DNA from: JBHPHI01 sp042569595
GTDB taxonomy: Bacteria > Patescibacteriota > Microgenomatia > UBA1400 > 2-01-FULL-45-11
Length of the DNA: 30,733 bases
Assembly (NCBI GenBank): GCA_042569595.1
Contig: JBHPHI010000011.1
Span: forward strand, 1-30,733
Direction: 5' to 3'
The translations under genes were made by a program, and so were the position numbers. The notes beneath the pieces were generated by a model that saw nothing but the letters and a program-made list of their open reading frames with translations, had not been told where the DNA came from and searched no databases. This document shows positions 24,443 to 30,733 of the stretch, piece by piece; the stretch's first letter is position 1; the number at the start of each line of letters is the position of its first letter.

Positions 24443-25366
24443 ATGAAAACAAAAATAGGCTTAGTTTTACTTAACTACTACGGACTTGTTGATACTCTAG
24501 AGTGTCTTGAGTCATTAAAAACAGTAAGAACAACCAACATTGATCTTCAAACGTACGTAATAAATGCTACAGACAAGGGGAGTGAAAAAGACTCAACCCA
24601 TGGAGAGCAGATAAAAAAGAAGTACCCTCACGTTCACTTGTTAGAGTCAGACAATTTAGGTTTCTCAGGGGCTCATAATGTAGCCACTAAAGCCGCCCTA
24701 AAAGATGGAGCAGATGAAATAATTTGGTTAAACAACGACACCACAGTTCATAAGGATTTTATCACTCACCTACACGAAGCTATTTCAAAAGAGGGTGTTG
24801 GTGCAGCTGCCCCCAAAATTTATTTTTATAAAGGCAACGAATTTCATAAGGATCAATACAAAAAAAGTGACTTAGGAAAGGTAATTTGGTATGCAGGCGG
24901 GATTATTGACTGGGATAACGTATACGCTTTTCATAAGGGCGTAGATGAAGTAGATCGCGGCCAGTTTGATAAGAAGGAAGATACCGATTTTGTTACCGGG
25001 TGCTGCATAATAACAAAAAGAGAAGTACTAGAAAAAGTAGGATTTTTATGGGACCCACTATTTTTATATTTAGAAGATACCGACTGGTCGGTTAGAATTC
25101 AAAATTCAAGACTCAAAACAATATATGCTCCTAAAAGTATAATTTGGCATAAAAATGCAGGGTCAACGAAAGGCTCAGGGTCAAGTTTACACGTATACTA
25201 TCAAACCAGAAACCGTATATATTTTGGATTAAAATACGCACCACTTAGAACAAAGCTAGCTTTAATAAAAGAAAGTTTAATAAAGCTTTCATCTGGATCA
25301 AATACAGAAAAGAAAGCAATAAAACACGCTTTCACTTTTAGGTTTGGTAACAGGCATGCAAAGTAA
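24443..25366 (+). CDS. GT2 glycosyltransferase, rhamnosyltransferase-like
   Basis: A 307-aa protein. IGLVLLNYYGLVDTLECLESL, SDNLGFSGAHNVATKAAL and the metal-site variant LNNDT (Asn97-Asn98-Asp99) are typical of the WcaA/RfbF-like GT2 group that includes rhamnosyltransferases. DFVTGCCIITKREVLEKVGF, FLYLEDTDWSVRIQ (catalytic-base ED pair) and a C-terminal IIWHKNAGSTKGSGS segment complete the fold. A dTDP- or GDP-rhamnose donor would fit the upstream pathways, but this is not shown. It is the first gene of a four-gene transferase unit; its stop overlaps the next start by 11 nt. Confidence 0.87.
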   Translation: MKTKIGLVLLNYYGLVDTLECLESLKTVRTTNIDLQTYVINATDKGSEKDSTHGEQIKKKYPHVHLLESDNLGFSGAHNVATKAALKDGADEIIWLNNDTTVHKDFITHLHEAISKEGVGAAAPKIYFYKGNEFHKDQYKKSDLGKVIWYAGGIIDWDNVYAFHKGVDEVDRGQFDKKEDTDFVTGCCIITKREVLEKVGFLWDPLFLYLEDTDWSVRIQNSRLKTIYAPKSIIWHKNAGSTKGSGSSLHVYYQTRNRIYFGLKYAPLRTKLALIKESLIKLSSGSNTEKKAIKHAFTFRFGNRHAK

Positions 25367-26090
25367 CATATCCATTATCACACTTACTTTAAACAACGAA
25401 AAAAGTTTAGAGGAATGTCTTAAATCTGTATCATGGGCAGACGAAATAATCATTGTGGATGAGGGATCAAAAGACAAGACTTTAGAAATTGCAAAAAAGT
25501 TCAATTCAAAAATAGTCAAAACCAATGAAATTAGGTTTGATAAAAAAAGAAACTTAGGTTTTAAAAAAGCTTCAAACAAGTGGTTATTTTATCTCGATTC
25601 TGATGAAATTATTTCTCCTCAATTAAAAAAGGAAATTCTTCAAATTGTAAAACAAAACAAAATCGGAACATATGAGGTAAAAAGAGAAAACTACTTTTTA
25701 GGAAAGAAAATGTACCACGACAAAAACACTAGGTTGTTTCATAAAAGCTTACATTCAGGATGGGTGGGGAAGGTGCATGAGACACCCATATATAATGGAA
25801 AAAAAGAAAAACTAAAATCTTTACTGACTCACAACACTCACACAGATATTTATTCAATGTTAGAAAAAACAAATAAGTGGTCAGCTTTTGAAGCTGAGTT
25901 AAGATACGAAGCCAACCATCCTCCTGTAAAAGCATGGAGAGTAGTAAGAATTGCGATCACAGAATTTTATAATCAGTTTTTCAAAAAAAGAGTATTTAAA
26001 TATGGAGCAGCCGGCTGGATTGAGGGTGTGTTTCAAGTAGTAGACAAAACGATCGTATATATAAAACTTTGGGAACTCCAACAAAAATGA
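25356..26090 (+). CDS. GT2 glycosyltransferase, WaaE/KdtX-like
   Basis: The protein has 244 aa from ATG 25356; an upstream in-frame TTG at 25344 is less likely. SIITLTLNNEKSLEECLKSVSWADEIIIVDEGSKDKTLEIA, RNLGFKKASNKWLFYLDSDE (Asp81-x-Asp83), RLFHKSLHSGWVGKVHE and the late helix TNKWSAFEAELR place it with the product of 22284 in the same GT2 subgroup. The basic C-terminus FFKKRVFKYG followed by a hydrophobic stretch suggests peripheral membrane attachment. It probably acts on the cytoplasmic lipid-linked chain. The stop TGA overlaps the next ATG. Confidence 0.87.
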   Translation: MQSNISIITLTLNNEKSLEECLKSVSWADEIIIVDEGSKDKTLEIAKKFNSKIVKTNEIRFDKKRNLGFKKASNKWLFYLDSDEIISPQLKKEILQIVKQNKIGTYEVKRENYFLGKKMYHDKNTRLFHKSLHSGWVGKVHETPIYNGKKEKLKSLLTHNTHTDIYSMLEKTNKWSAFEAELRYEANHPPVKAWRVVRIAITEFYNQFFKKRVFKYGAAGWIEGVFQVVDKTIVYIKLWELQQK

Positions 26091-27124
26091 GAGCTGGAAT
26101 CTATTCTCCATACTGGGATACTTTAGGTGGTGGGGAGTATTACGCATCGAATTTTGCAAGGTCTGTTGTTCATTTGGGATACCAAGTTGACTTGCTTTCG
26201 AACAACACAAACTTAATTGATGATTTGGAATCTAGATTCGGAATAAATTTAGATGGAGTTGTGATAAATAAATCAGCAAATCAAAAATTTTCTAAATCAA
26301 TTTTAGAAAAAAGAACAGTCACAAAAAATTATGATCTATTTTTTTTCGTAAGCGACGGTAGCATTCCCTTTTTGTTTAGTAAAAATAACATCCTCCACTT
26401 TCAAGTGCCATTTCATAATGTGGGTGGAAAAAAATTTATAAACAAAATCAAACTAAGCAAGATAAACAATATTGTTTGTAACTCAAAATTTACTAAAAAA
26501 GTTATTGATTCAGAATTTGGTGCTGATAGTAAAATAATTTATCCAGCAGTGAAAAAAATTACACCCTCAAAAAAAGAAAACGTAATACTCTCAGTTGGCA
26601 GATTCGACAATCTTATGCAAAGCAAGAGGCAGGACGTTTTAATTTCAGCGTTCAAAAAACTAAATAAAAAAAACTGGAAACTTGTGCTTGCTGGAGGAGT
26701 TTTGCATGGGGATGAGTACGTAAACAAACTCAGAGAAGAAGCGAAAGGATTAAACATAGAAATTAAAACAAACCTTTCATATAAAAACTTAAAAACTCTA
26801 TACTCAAAAGCAAAAATATTTTGGCATGCTGCAGGTTATGATTTGGATGTAGCAAAAAATCCAGAAAAAGCAGAACATTTTGGAATATCTACCGTAGAAG
26901 CAATGTCAGCTGAATCTATTCCAATTGTTTACAACGCAGGCGGTTTGAAGGAAATAGTATCCCACAATAAAACAGGGTATTTGTGGAGCACAGTTGATGA
27001 GTTAGTATTAGAAACACAAAAAGTAATAAAATCAGAACCTAAAATACTAGAAAATGTTGTCAAAAAAAGTCAACAATTTTCACAAGGAGTCTTTGATGAG
27101 TGCGTCAAAAAAATTGTCAGTTAG
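26087..27124 (+). CDS. GT4-family (GT-B) glycosyltransferase
   Basis: The protein has 345 aa from ATG 26087 (ATGA overlap); an in-frame TTG six codons earlier is less likely. The N-terminal acceptor domain opens with RAGIYSPYWDTLGGGEYYASNFA, the glycine-rich loop of GT-B enzymes. The C-terminal donor domain has ILSVGRFDNLMQSKRQDVLISAFKKL, WKLVLAGG, NLSYKNLKTLYSKAKIFWHAAGY and EHFGISTVE, which is the EX7E motif (Glu263, Glu271). AGGLKEIVSHNKTGYLW is the usual donor-binding end. It would add an alpha-linked sugar from a nucleotide donor. The C-terminus overlaps the next gene by 29 nt. Confidence 0.9.
   Translation: MRAGIYSPYWDTLGGGEYYASNFARSVVHLGYQVDLLSNNTNLIDDLESRFGINLDGVVINKSANQKFSKSILEKRTVTKNYDLFFFVSDGSIPFLFSKNNILHFQVPFHNVGGKKFINKIKLSKINNIVCNSKFTKKVIDSEFGADSKIIYPAVKKITPSKKENVILSVGRFDNLMQSKRQDVLISAFKKLNKKNWKLVLAGGVLHGDEYVNKLREEAKGLNIEIKTNLSYKNLKTLYSKAKIFWHAAGYDLDVAKNPEKAEHFGISTVEAMSAESIPIVYNAGGLKEIVSHNKTGYLWSTVDELVLETQKVIKSEPKILENVVKKSQQFSQGVFDECVKKIVS
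27084..27089 (+). promoter_or_regulatory. Shine-Dalgarno inside the GT4 gene that sets the start of the next gene
   Basis: AAGGAG lies 6 nt before ATG 27096. It selects that ATG over an in-frame TTG at 27054. Confidence 0.65.
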
Positions 27125-28025
27125 TATTGTAATTCCAAATTATAATGGCGAGAAATTAATGCCCAAACATCTCCCTAACGTCATCAAGCATTCAGATGGA
27201 GCAGAAATAATTGTTGTCGATGACGCATCTCCTGATGGAAGTGTGAGAATGTTAAAAAAAGACTTTCCAAGCATAAAAGTTGTTGCCTTAAAGAAAAACG
27301 TTCGTTTTGCAGCAGCATGTAACGCTGGCTTTAATAAAGCAAAGGGAAAGATTGTGGTCTTATTAAACTCAGACGTTTCTCCCAGAAAAGGCTACTTAAA
27401 GCCATTACTAAAACATTTCAAAGACGAGTCAGTATTTTCAGTGGGAAGTAAAGAGATAGAGGAAGTAAACGGCGAACAAGTTGATAGTGGTAGGGCTTTA
27501 GGAAAATTCAAAAGGGGACTAGTGATTCATTGGAGGCCAGACAATCAAGAAAAAACTAACACTTTGTGGACCACAGGTGGCAGCATGGCTGTTAGCAAGA
27601 AGATTTGGCAGAAAATGGGCGGAATGGATACCTTATTTAGGCCAGCATACTGGGAAGATATTGAAATTTGCTACAGAGCTCAAAAAAGAGGATATAAGAT
27701 ATTATTTGAACCCAAAAGTGTCGTGGAGCATCATCACGAAACCACAAATGTTGCAGCACTTGGAAAGCCAGTTATGAATGTGGCTGCTTTCAAAAATCAA
27801 CAACTATTCATTTGGAAAAGCATTACAGATATCGATCTTTTGATTCAATACGTTATCTGGCTACCATATCACCTAGTAATAACCTCCATCAGAACAAAGG
27901 GCTTGTTTTTAGATGGATTTTTCAAAGCCCTGAAGCAGTTTCCAGAGGCTATTAAGCATCGGACAAAAGAAAGATCATTTTCTATATACTCAGACAAAGA
28001 AGTTTTGGCCCCTCATTCAAATTAA
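27096..28025 (+). CDS. GT2 glycosyltransferase, rhamnosyltransferase-like
   Basis: The protein has 309 aa from ATG 27096. VSIVIPNYNGEKLMPKHLPNVI, IIVVDDASPDGSVRML, NVRFAAACNAGFNKAKGKIVVLLNSDV (Asn91-Ser92-Asp93), TTGGSMAVSKKIWQKMGGMD and PAYWEDIEICYRAQKRGYKI form a clear WcaA/RfbF-type GT2. HHHETTNVAALGKP and two hydrophobic segments near the C-terminus (WLPYHLVITSI, GLFLDGFFKAL) suggest membrane association. It acts in the cytoplasm on a lipid-linked acceptor; the sugar is unknown. It overlaps the GT4 gene by 29 nt. Only 4 nt lie between its stop and that of the convergent gene. Confidence 0.88.
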   Translation: MSASKKLSVSIVIPNYNGEKLMPKHLPNVIKHSDGAEIIVVDDASPDGSVRMLKKDFPSIKVVALKKNVRFAAACNAGFNKAKGKIVVLLNSDVSPRKGYLKPLLKHFKDESVFSVGSKEIEEVNGEQVDSGRALGKFKRGLVIHWRPDNQEKTNTLWTTGGSMAVSKKIWQKMGGMDTLFRPAYWEDIEICYRAQKRGYKILFEPKSVVEHHHETTNVAALGKPVMNVAAFKNQQLFIWKSITDIDLLIQYVIWLPYHLVITSIRTKGLFLDGFFKALKQFPEAIKHRTKERSFSIYSDKEVLAPHSN

Positions 28026-28029
28026 TCTC

Positions 28030-29334
28030 TTAGATACTCTCAAAATAATATGGACCAATCTTCCCTTTTGTGTCATCTTCGAAAACTTTAACTTCAATGT
28101 CACCAGAATCTGATTTTACATTGTAATACTCAAATAAATATGTAAATCCATACTCTTTTCCAGCAGGAAGAGTTAAATTTACAAAATAATCTTTTTCATC
28201 AAAATTAGATTTTATTTCTGAAATTAAATCAATTTTATTTTTCAAAGTCTCGTAATACTGGCTAGACACCTCGATAAAATTATTCGAATAATTAACTATT
28301 CCAACCAAGACAATCACAAAAACAGCTAATTTGCTTTTCCAATAGCTTGAAATAATTTCAAAAAAAGCAGGAAATTGCATTAAAAAATAATATTCTGGAG
28401 AGTGGCCATCATACACCCCAAAAATAACTGTAAAAGATAATATCCAAGCTAGAATGAACGATTTATTTTTTATCAGCAACTTTTTCTTAACAGTTAACAT
28501 AATTAACCCAACAACAACCAATAATAACTCAGAAACCCTGTCAAGAATTAAGTCTCCAAAATTCAACACTGTCATTTTTACTGAGCGATACATTCTAAAT
28601 AACAAACTTGATCCAGAGGAGACAGAGCTCTCAGTAAAAAAGCATTTTATTCCACTAATGTTTACAAAATCGTGTCTTAAATCAAACAACACCAGTGGCA
28701 AAAGAGAAAAAACTACAGAAGGGAGAAAGATCAACATAGATTTTTTCACTGAGGTCTTTGTCTTAAAAAACCAATACAGCGAAAATAAATAAAGAACTAA
28801 CCCACTAAAATGCGCATGCATAGAAAGGGCAAGGCCTAGGGAAGTCAGCAAGGCACCCTTTCTATTTTTAACGTTTGACAAACCAAAATATACTAAAAGT
28901 GAAGACAGGAGCATGAGATTTACATTCCAACCCACTCGGTCTAACTTAATAAGTGTGTATGAGGTAGCCCACAAAAAAAGAGCAAGCAGTCCTGATTTTT
29001 TTGATTTATAAGTAGAAAACAAATAGTAAATTGTAAAACCAGTTAATAAGCTAATAGTTCCAGACAAAAAGAATAATGAGGTTGGGTGACCATTCATTAA
29101 AAAGAAATAAGGAGCTGCAAGGTAGTAATACAGGGGTGGTAGGAAAAACTGGGCGGGGCCAATTTTCGGTCCAATAAGAACTGGTTTCCCAGAAATAATT
29201 TTCATTGCATTTGTGGCAACCTGCTCCTGGTCAAAGTGAAAGGTACTCTGGGTTGGATATATCACTCTGATTAACAACCCGAAAAACAAAATGACCGCAG
29301 GCAATAAAATACTTTTCCCAAGAATAGACCTCAT
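28030..29334 (-). CDS. GT39-type GT-C glycosyltransferase, divergent DQ type
   Basis: A 434-aa polytopic protein read leftward. FHFDQEQVA (Asp35-Gln36) occupies the position of DQxRD in the proteins at 12731 and 17689, but the Arg-Asp is lost. LIGPKIGPAQFFLPPLYYY, NGHPTS and GWNVNLM keep the same order, and the QLHY motif is MHAHF. About ten TMs and a short soluble C-terminus (about 75 residues) are visible. It is the shortest full-length GT39-like protein here. Donor and acceptor are unknown. It has its own consensus -10 six nt before ATG and is divergent from the gene at 29417. Confidence 0.78.
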   Translation of the reverse strand: MRSILGKSILLPAVILFFGLLIRVIYPTQSTFHFDQEQVATNAMKIISGKPVLIGPKIGPAQFFLPPLYYYLAAPYFFLMNGHPTSLFFLSGTISLLTGFTIYYLFSTYKSKKSGLLALFLWATSYTLIKLDRVGWNVNLMLLSSLLVYFGLSNVKNRKGALLTSLGLALSMHAHFSGLVLYLFSLYWFFKTKTSVKKSMLIFLPSVVFSLLPLVLFDLRHDFVNISGIKCFFTESSVSSGSSLLFRMYRSVKMTVLNFGDLILDRVSELLLVVVGLIMLTVKKKLLIKNKSFILAWILSFTVIFGVYDGHSPEYYFLMQFPAFFEIISSYWKSKLAVFVIVLVGIVNYSNNFIEVSSQYYETLKNKIDLISEIKSNFDEKDYFVNLTLPAGKEYGFTYLFEYYNVKSDSGDIEVKVFEDDTKGKIGPYYFESI

Positions 29335-29340
29335 ATGCAG

Positions 29341-29346
29341 ATTATA
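29341..29346 (-). promoter_or_regulatory. Consensus -10 for the minus-strand GT39 gene, leaderless arrangement
   Basis: The minus strand reads TATAAT followed by 6 nt (29335-29340) and then ATG 29334. No clear -35 and no Shine-Dalgarno were found. Confidence 0.55.
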
Positions 29347-29404
29347 GGCGAAACAAACCGAACAAACTAGAAAGGCATCACTAGCAAATGCAACTTGATA
29401 TAAC

Positions 29405-29410
29405 TACAAT
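29405..29410 (+). promoter_or_regulatory. -10 element for the plus-strand GT39 gene, leaderless arrangement
   Basis: TACAAT is followed by 6 nt and ATG 29417. The -35 region (around 29382, TAGCAA) is weak. There is no Shine-Dalgarno. Confidence 0.45.
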
Positions 29411-29416
29411 ATATAC

Positions 29417-30733
29417 ATGAAGAAAAAACATATATTTATTGCAATTATTTTACTAGCCGCAGCTCTTAGGCTTTACAAGATAGGTGTTATTCCTTATGGG
29501 TACAACTGGGATGAAACTTCGATAAACTACAATGCTTGGGGAATTTCAGTTTGGTATAGAGATGAGTGGGCACAAAAACTTCCCCTAGCTTTCAAGTCAT
29601 TTGGTGACTACAAAGCACCTCTGATGTTTTATTTACTAGCTGCCCCGTTTAAGTTATTTGGTTTTTACGAACCACTCATTAGAATATATTCAGCTATTTC
29701 AGGAGTTATCGTTGTCATAGTCACGTATTTTTTATCTAAAGAAATATTTCCCAAAAAAAGTTGGGCTCCAGAGTTGAGCGCTTTTTTGGTTGCAATTTCT
29801 CCCTGGGCTATAAACTTCTCAAGGGTAGGTTTTGAAGCAAATCTTGGGCTCGCACTAGTTTCAGTAGCAACACTTTTTTTGTTTAAAGGGATCAAAAAAT
29901 CAAATTTCTGGTACCTTTCTTCTTTGTTTTTTGCTCTCTCAATCTACGCATATCACAGTACAAAAATATTTGTACCAATTTTTTTACTTTGTTTTGTTTT
30001 TATTTACAAAAAACAAATTTTTAAAAATATAAAAAAATCTATATTGGCAATTTTGTTTTTTTCCATTTTAATTTCTCCAATTATTTACGTAACAGTTTTT
30101 GGATCAGGTTTCGAACGTGGAATGACAATGATATTTTTCGATAATCAACACAAACTTCAGCCATTTTTAGCAATTGCTAAAGAATTCATTTTAAACATAA
30201 AGAACCAACTTTCACTAGATTTTCTAATCAAAGGAAAGGACGGTGTTGGACTAAGACACTTAGTGCCTGGATTTGGAATAGTTTATGCAATCGAATTGCC
30301 ATTTTTAATTGTGGGTTTTATTAAGACAGCTTTTTCCAAAAAACTGAAAAAACGAATTTTGTCTTTTTGGTTAGTGGTTGGAATGTTGCCCGCTGTTCTT
30401 TCGCACCAAACTCCACACGCAGTTCGAAGCTTACTTTCCATGCCAGCGCTTCAAATAATAACTGCCTCAGGATTCTTTTTTGTAGTCAAAAAAATACAGG
30501 ATAAAAAAATTTCAAAGTATTTTATTACAACAACCCTTCTTATTTTAATGATGCTTTTTATTAGATATACCCACACCTATTACACCAGCTACGCAAAAAA
30601 ATCGGCATTGTCATTTCAATATGGATATAAACAAGCACTTTTGTCAGCAAGAGAAAGAGGGAAATCAAAAGAAAAAATTATTGTAACCGATAAATATGGA
30701 CAACCGTATATCTACGTACTTTTATATAACAAA
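29417..30733 (+). CDS. GT39-type (PMT_2-like) GT-C glycosyltransferase, 3' end cut by window
   Basis: The frame is open for 439 codons from ATG 29417 to the window end, without a stop. After TM1 (IFIAIILLAAALRLY) the loop YGYNWDETSINYNAWG supplies Asp32-Glu33. SFGDYKAPLMFYLLAAPFKLFG matches the K-x-P-x-x-x-Y motif of PMT_2 proteins. FSRVGFEANLGLALVSVA, IYAYHSTKIFVP and SHQTPHAVRSLLSMPALQII follow, the last being a His-Ala-x-Arg-Ser element common in this branch. About ten TMs are present and a soluble C-terminal domain begins near the edge. It should transfer a lipid-linked sugar outside the membrane. It is distinct from the DQ-type proteins. Confidence 0.82.
   Translation, partial: MKKKHIFIAIILLAAALRLYKIGVIPYGYNWDETSINYNAWGISVWYRDEWAQKLPLAFKSFGDYKAPLMFYLLAAPFKLFGFYEPLIRIYSAISGVIVVIVTYFLSKEIFPKKSWAPELSAFLVAISPWAINFSRVGFEANLGLALVSVATLFLFKGIKKSNFWYLSSLFFALSIYAYHSTKIFVPIFLLCFVFIYKKQIFKNIKKSILAILFFSILISPIIYVTVFGSGFERGMTMIFFDNQHKLQPFLAIAKEFILNIKNQLSLDFLIKGKDGVGLRHLVPGFGIVYAIELPFLIVGFIKTAFSKKLKKRILSFWLVVGMLPAVLSHQTPHAVRSLLSMPALQIITASGFFFVVKKIQDKKISKYFITTTLLILMMLFIRYTHTYYTSYAKKSALSFQYGYKQALLSARERGKSKEKIIVTDKYGQPYIYVLLYNK

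Noticed and set aside
29665..29895. Minus-strand frame of 76 codons near the right end
   Set aside because: It lies entirely within the well-supported GT39-type gene on the plus strand.
1..30733. CRISPR arrays, insertion sequences, integrase sites, tRNA or rRNA genes
   Set aside because: I saw no regular repeats, transposase motifs, terminal inverted repeats or tRNA-like CCA/T-loop patterns on reading both strands. A covariance-model scan was not possible.
1..30733. Alternative genetic code with TGA as glycine
   Set aside because: TGA terminates at least seven well-recognised genes at sensible family lengths.

Overview
The window is an AT-rich, extremely gene-dense bacterial segment with 33 genes, two of them cut by the window edges. 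It carries no RNA gene, mobile element or CRISPR array that I could see. Most of it is a locus for building surface glycans. TGA is used as a normal stop (for example in the ATGA start/stop overlaps at 2850, 17689, 19119, 22284, 23174 and 26087), so the genetic code is standard and the recoded Gracilibacteria/SR1 type is excluded. Compact genes, very short intergenic gaps, a Gram-positive-like LCP protein and many GT-C membrane glycosyltransferases suggest a small-genome Candidate Phyla Radiation (Patescibacteria) organism, possibly Microgenomates-like. That placement is an inference, not a phylogeny.

Layout. 1-1346: tail of an unknown gene, a membrane-anchored SurA-N-like protein and a Nudix hydrolase. 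1386-3795: an LCP glycan transferase, a small signal-peptide/TM protein, a DUF167 protein and an M50-like membrane metalloprotease. 3835-4593: a membrane-anchored SagB-type nitroreductase. 4655-6984: a dTDP-deoxysugar operon (RmlB, an FdtA/QdtA-like cupin, an RmlD-like reductase). 6981-8296: two housekeeping genes, trmD (minus) and udk (plus), divergent from each other. 8362-16179: ugd, rmd and gmd (UDP-glucuronate and probably GDP-D-rhamnose), a polyprenol-phosphate sugar synthase fused to GtrA, a GT39-type enzyme, an ALG5-like synthase and an MptB/GT87-like GT-C. 16217-24418: two GT39-type enzymes, a PTPS-related/YfhO-like membrane protein, a Wzx-like flippase, two GT2 enzymes and a methyltransferase. 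24443-28025: three GT2 enzymes and one GT4. 28030-29334 (minus) and 29417-end (plus): two further GT39-type enzymes transcribed divergently.

How it fits together (inference). The nucleotide-sugar genes make activated deoxysugars and uronic acid. Cytoplasmic GT2/GT4 enzymes assemble a lipid-linked glycan, which the Wzx-like protein flips. Polyprenol-phosphate sugar synthases load lipid-linked monosaccharides that the GT-C enzymes use outside the membrane. The LCP protein could attach the product to the wall. No Wzy polymerase, RmlA, RmlC or sugar aminotransferase was recognised.

The most unusual signal is regulatory. At eight transcription-unit starts a -10 promoter hexamer lies 6-7 nt before the start codon with no Shine-Dalgarno, predicting leaderless mRNAs. 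Three other units (160, 4655, 7673) have a leader with an AGGAG-type ribosome binding site.
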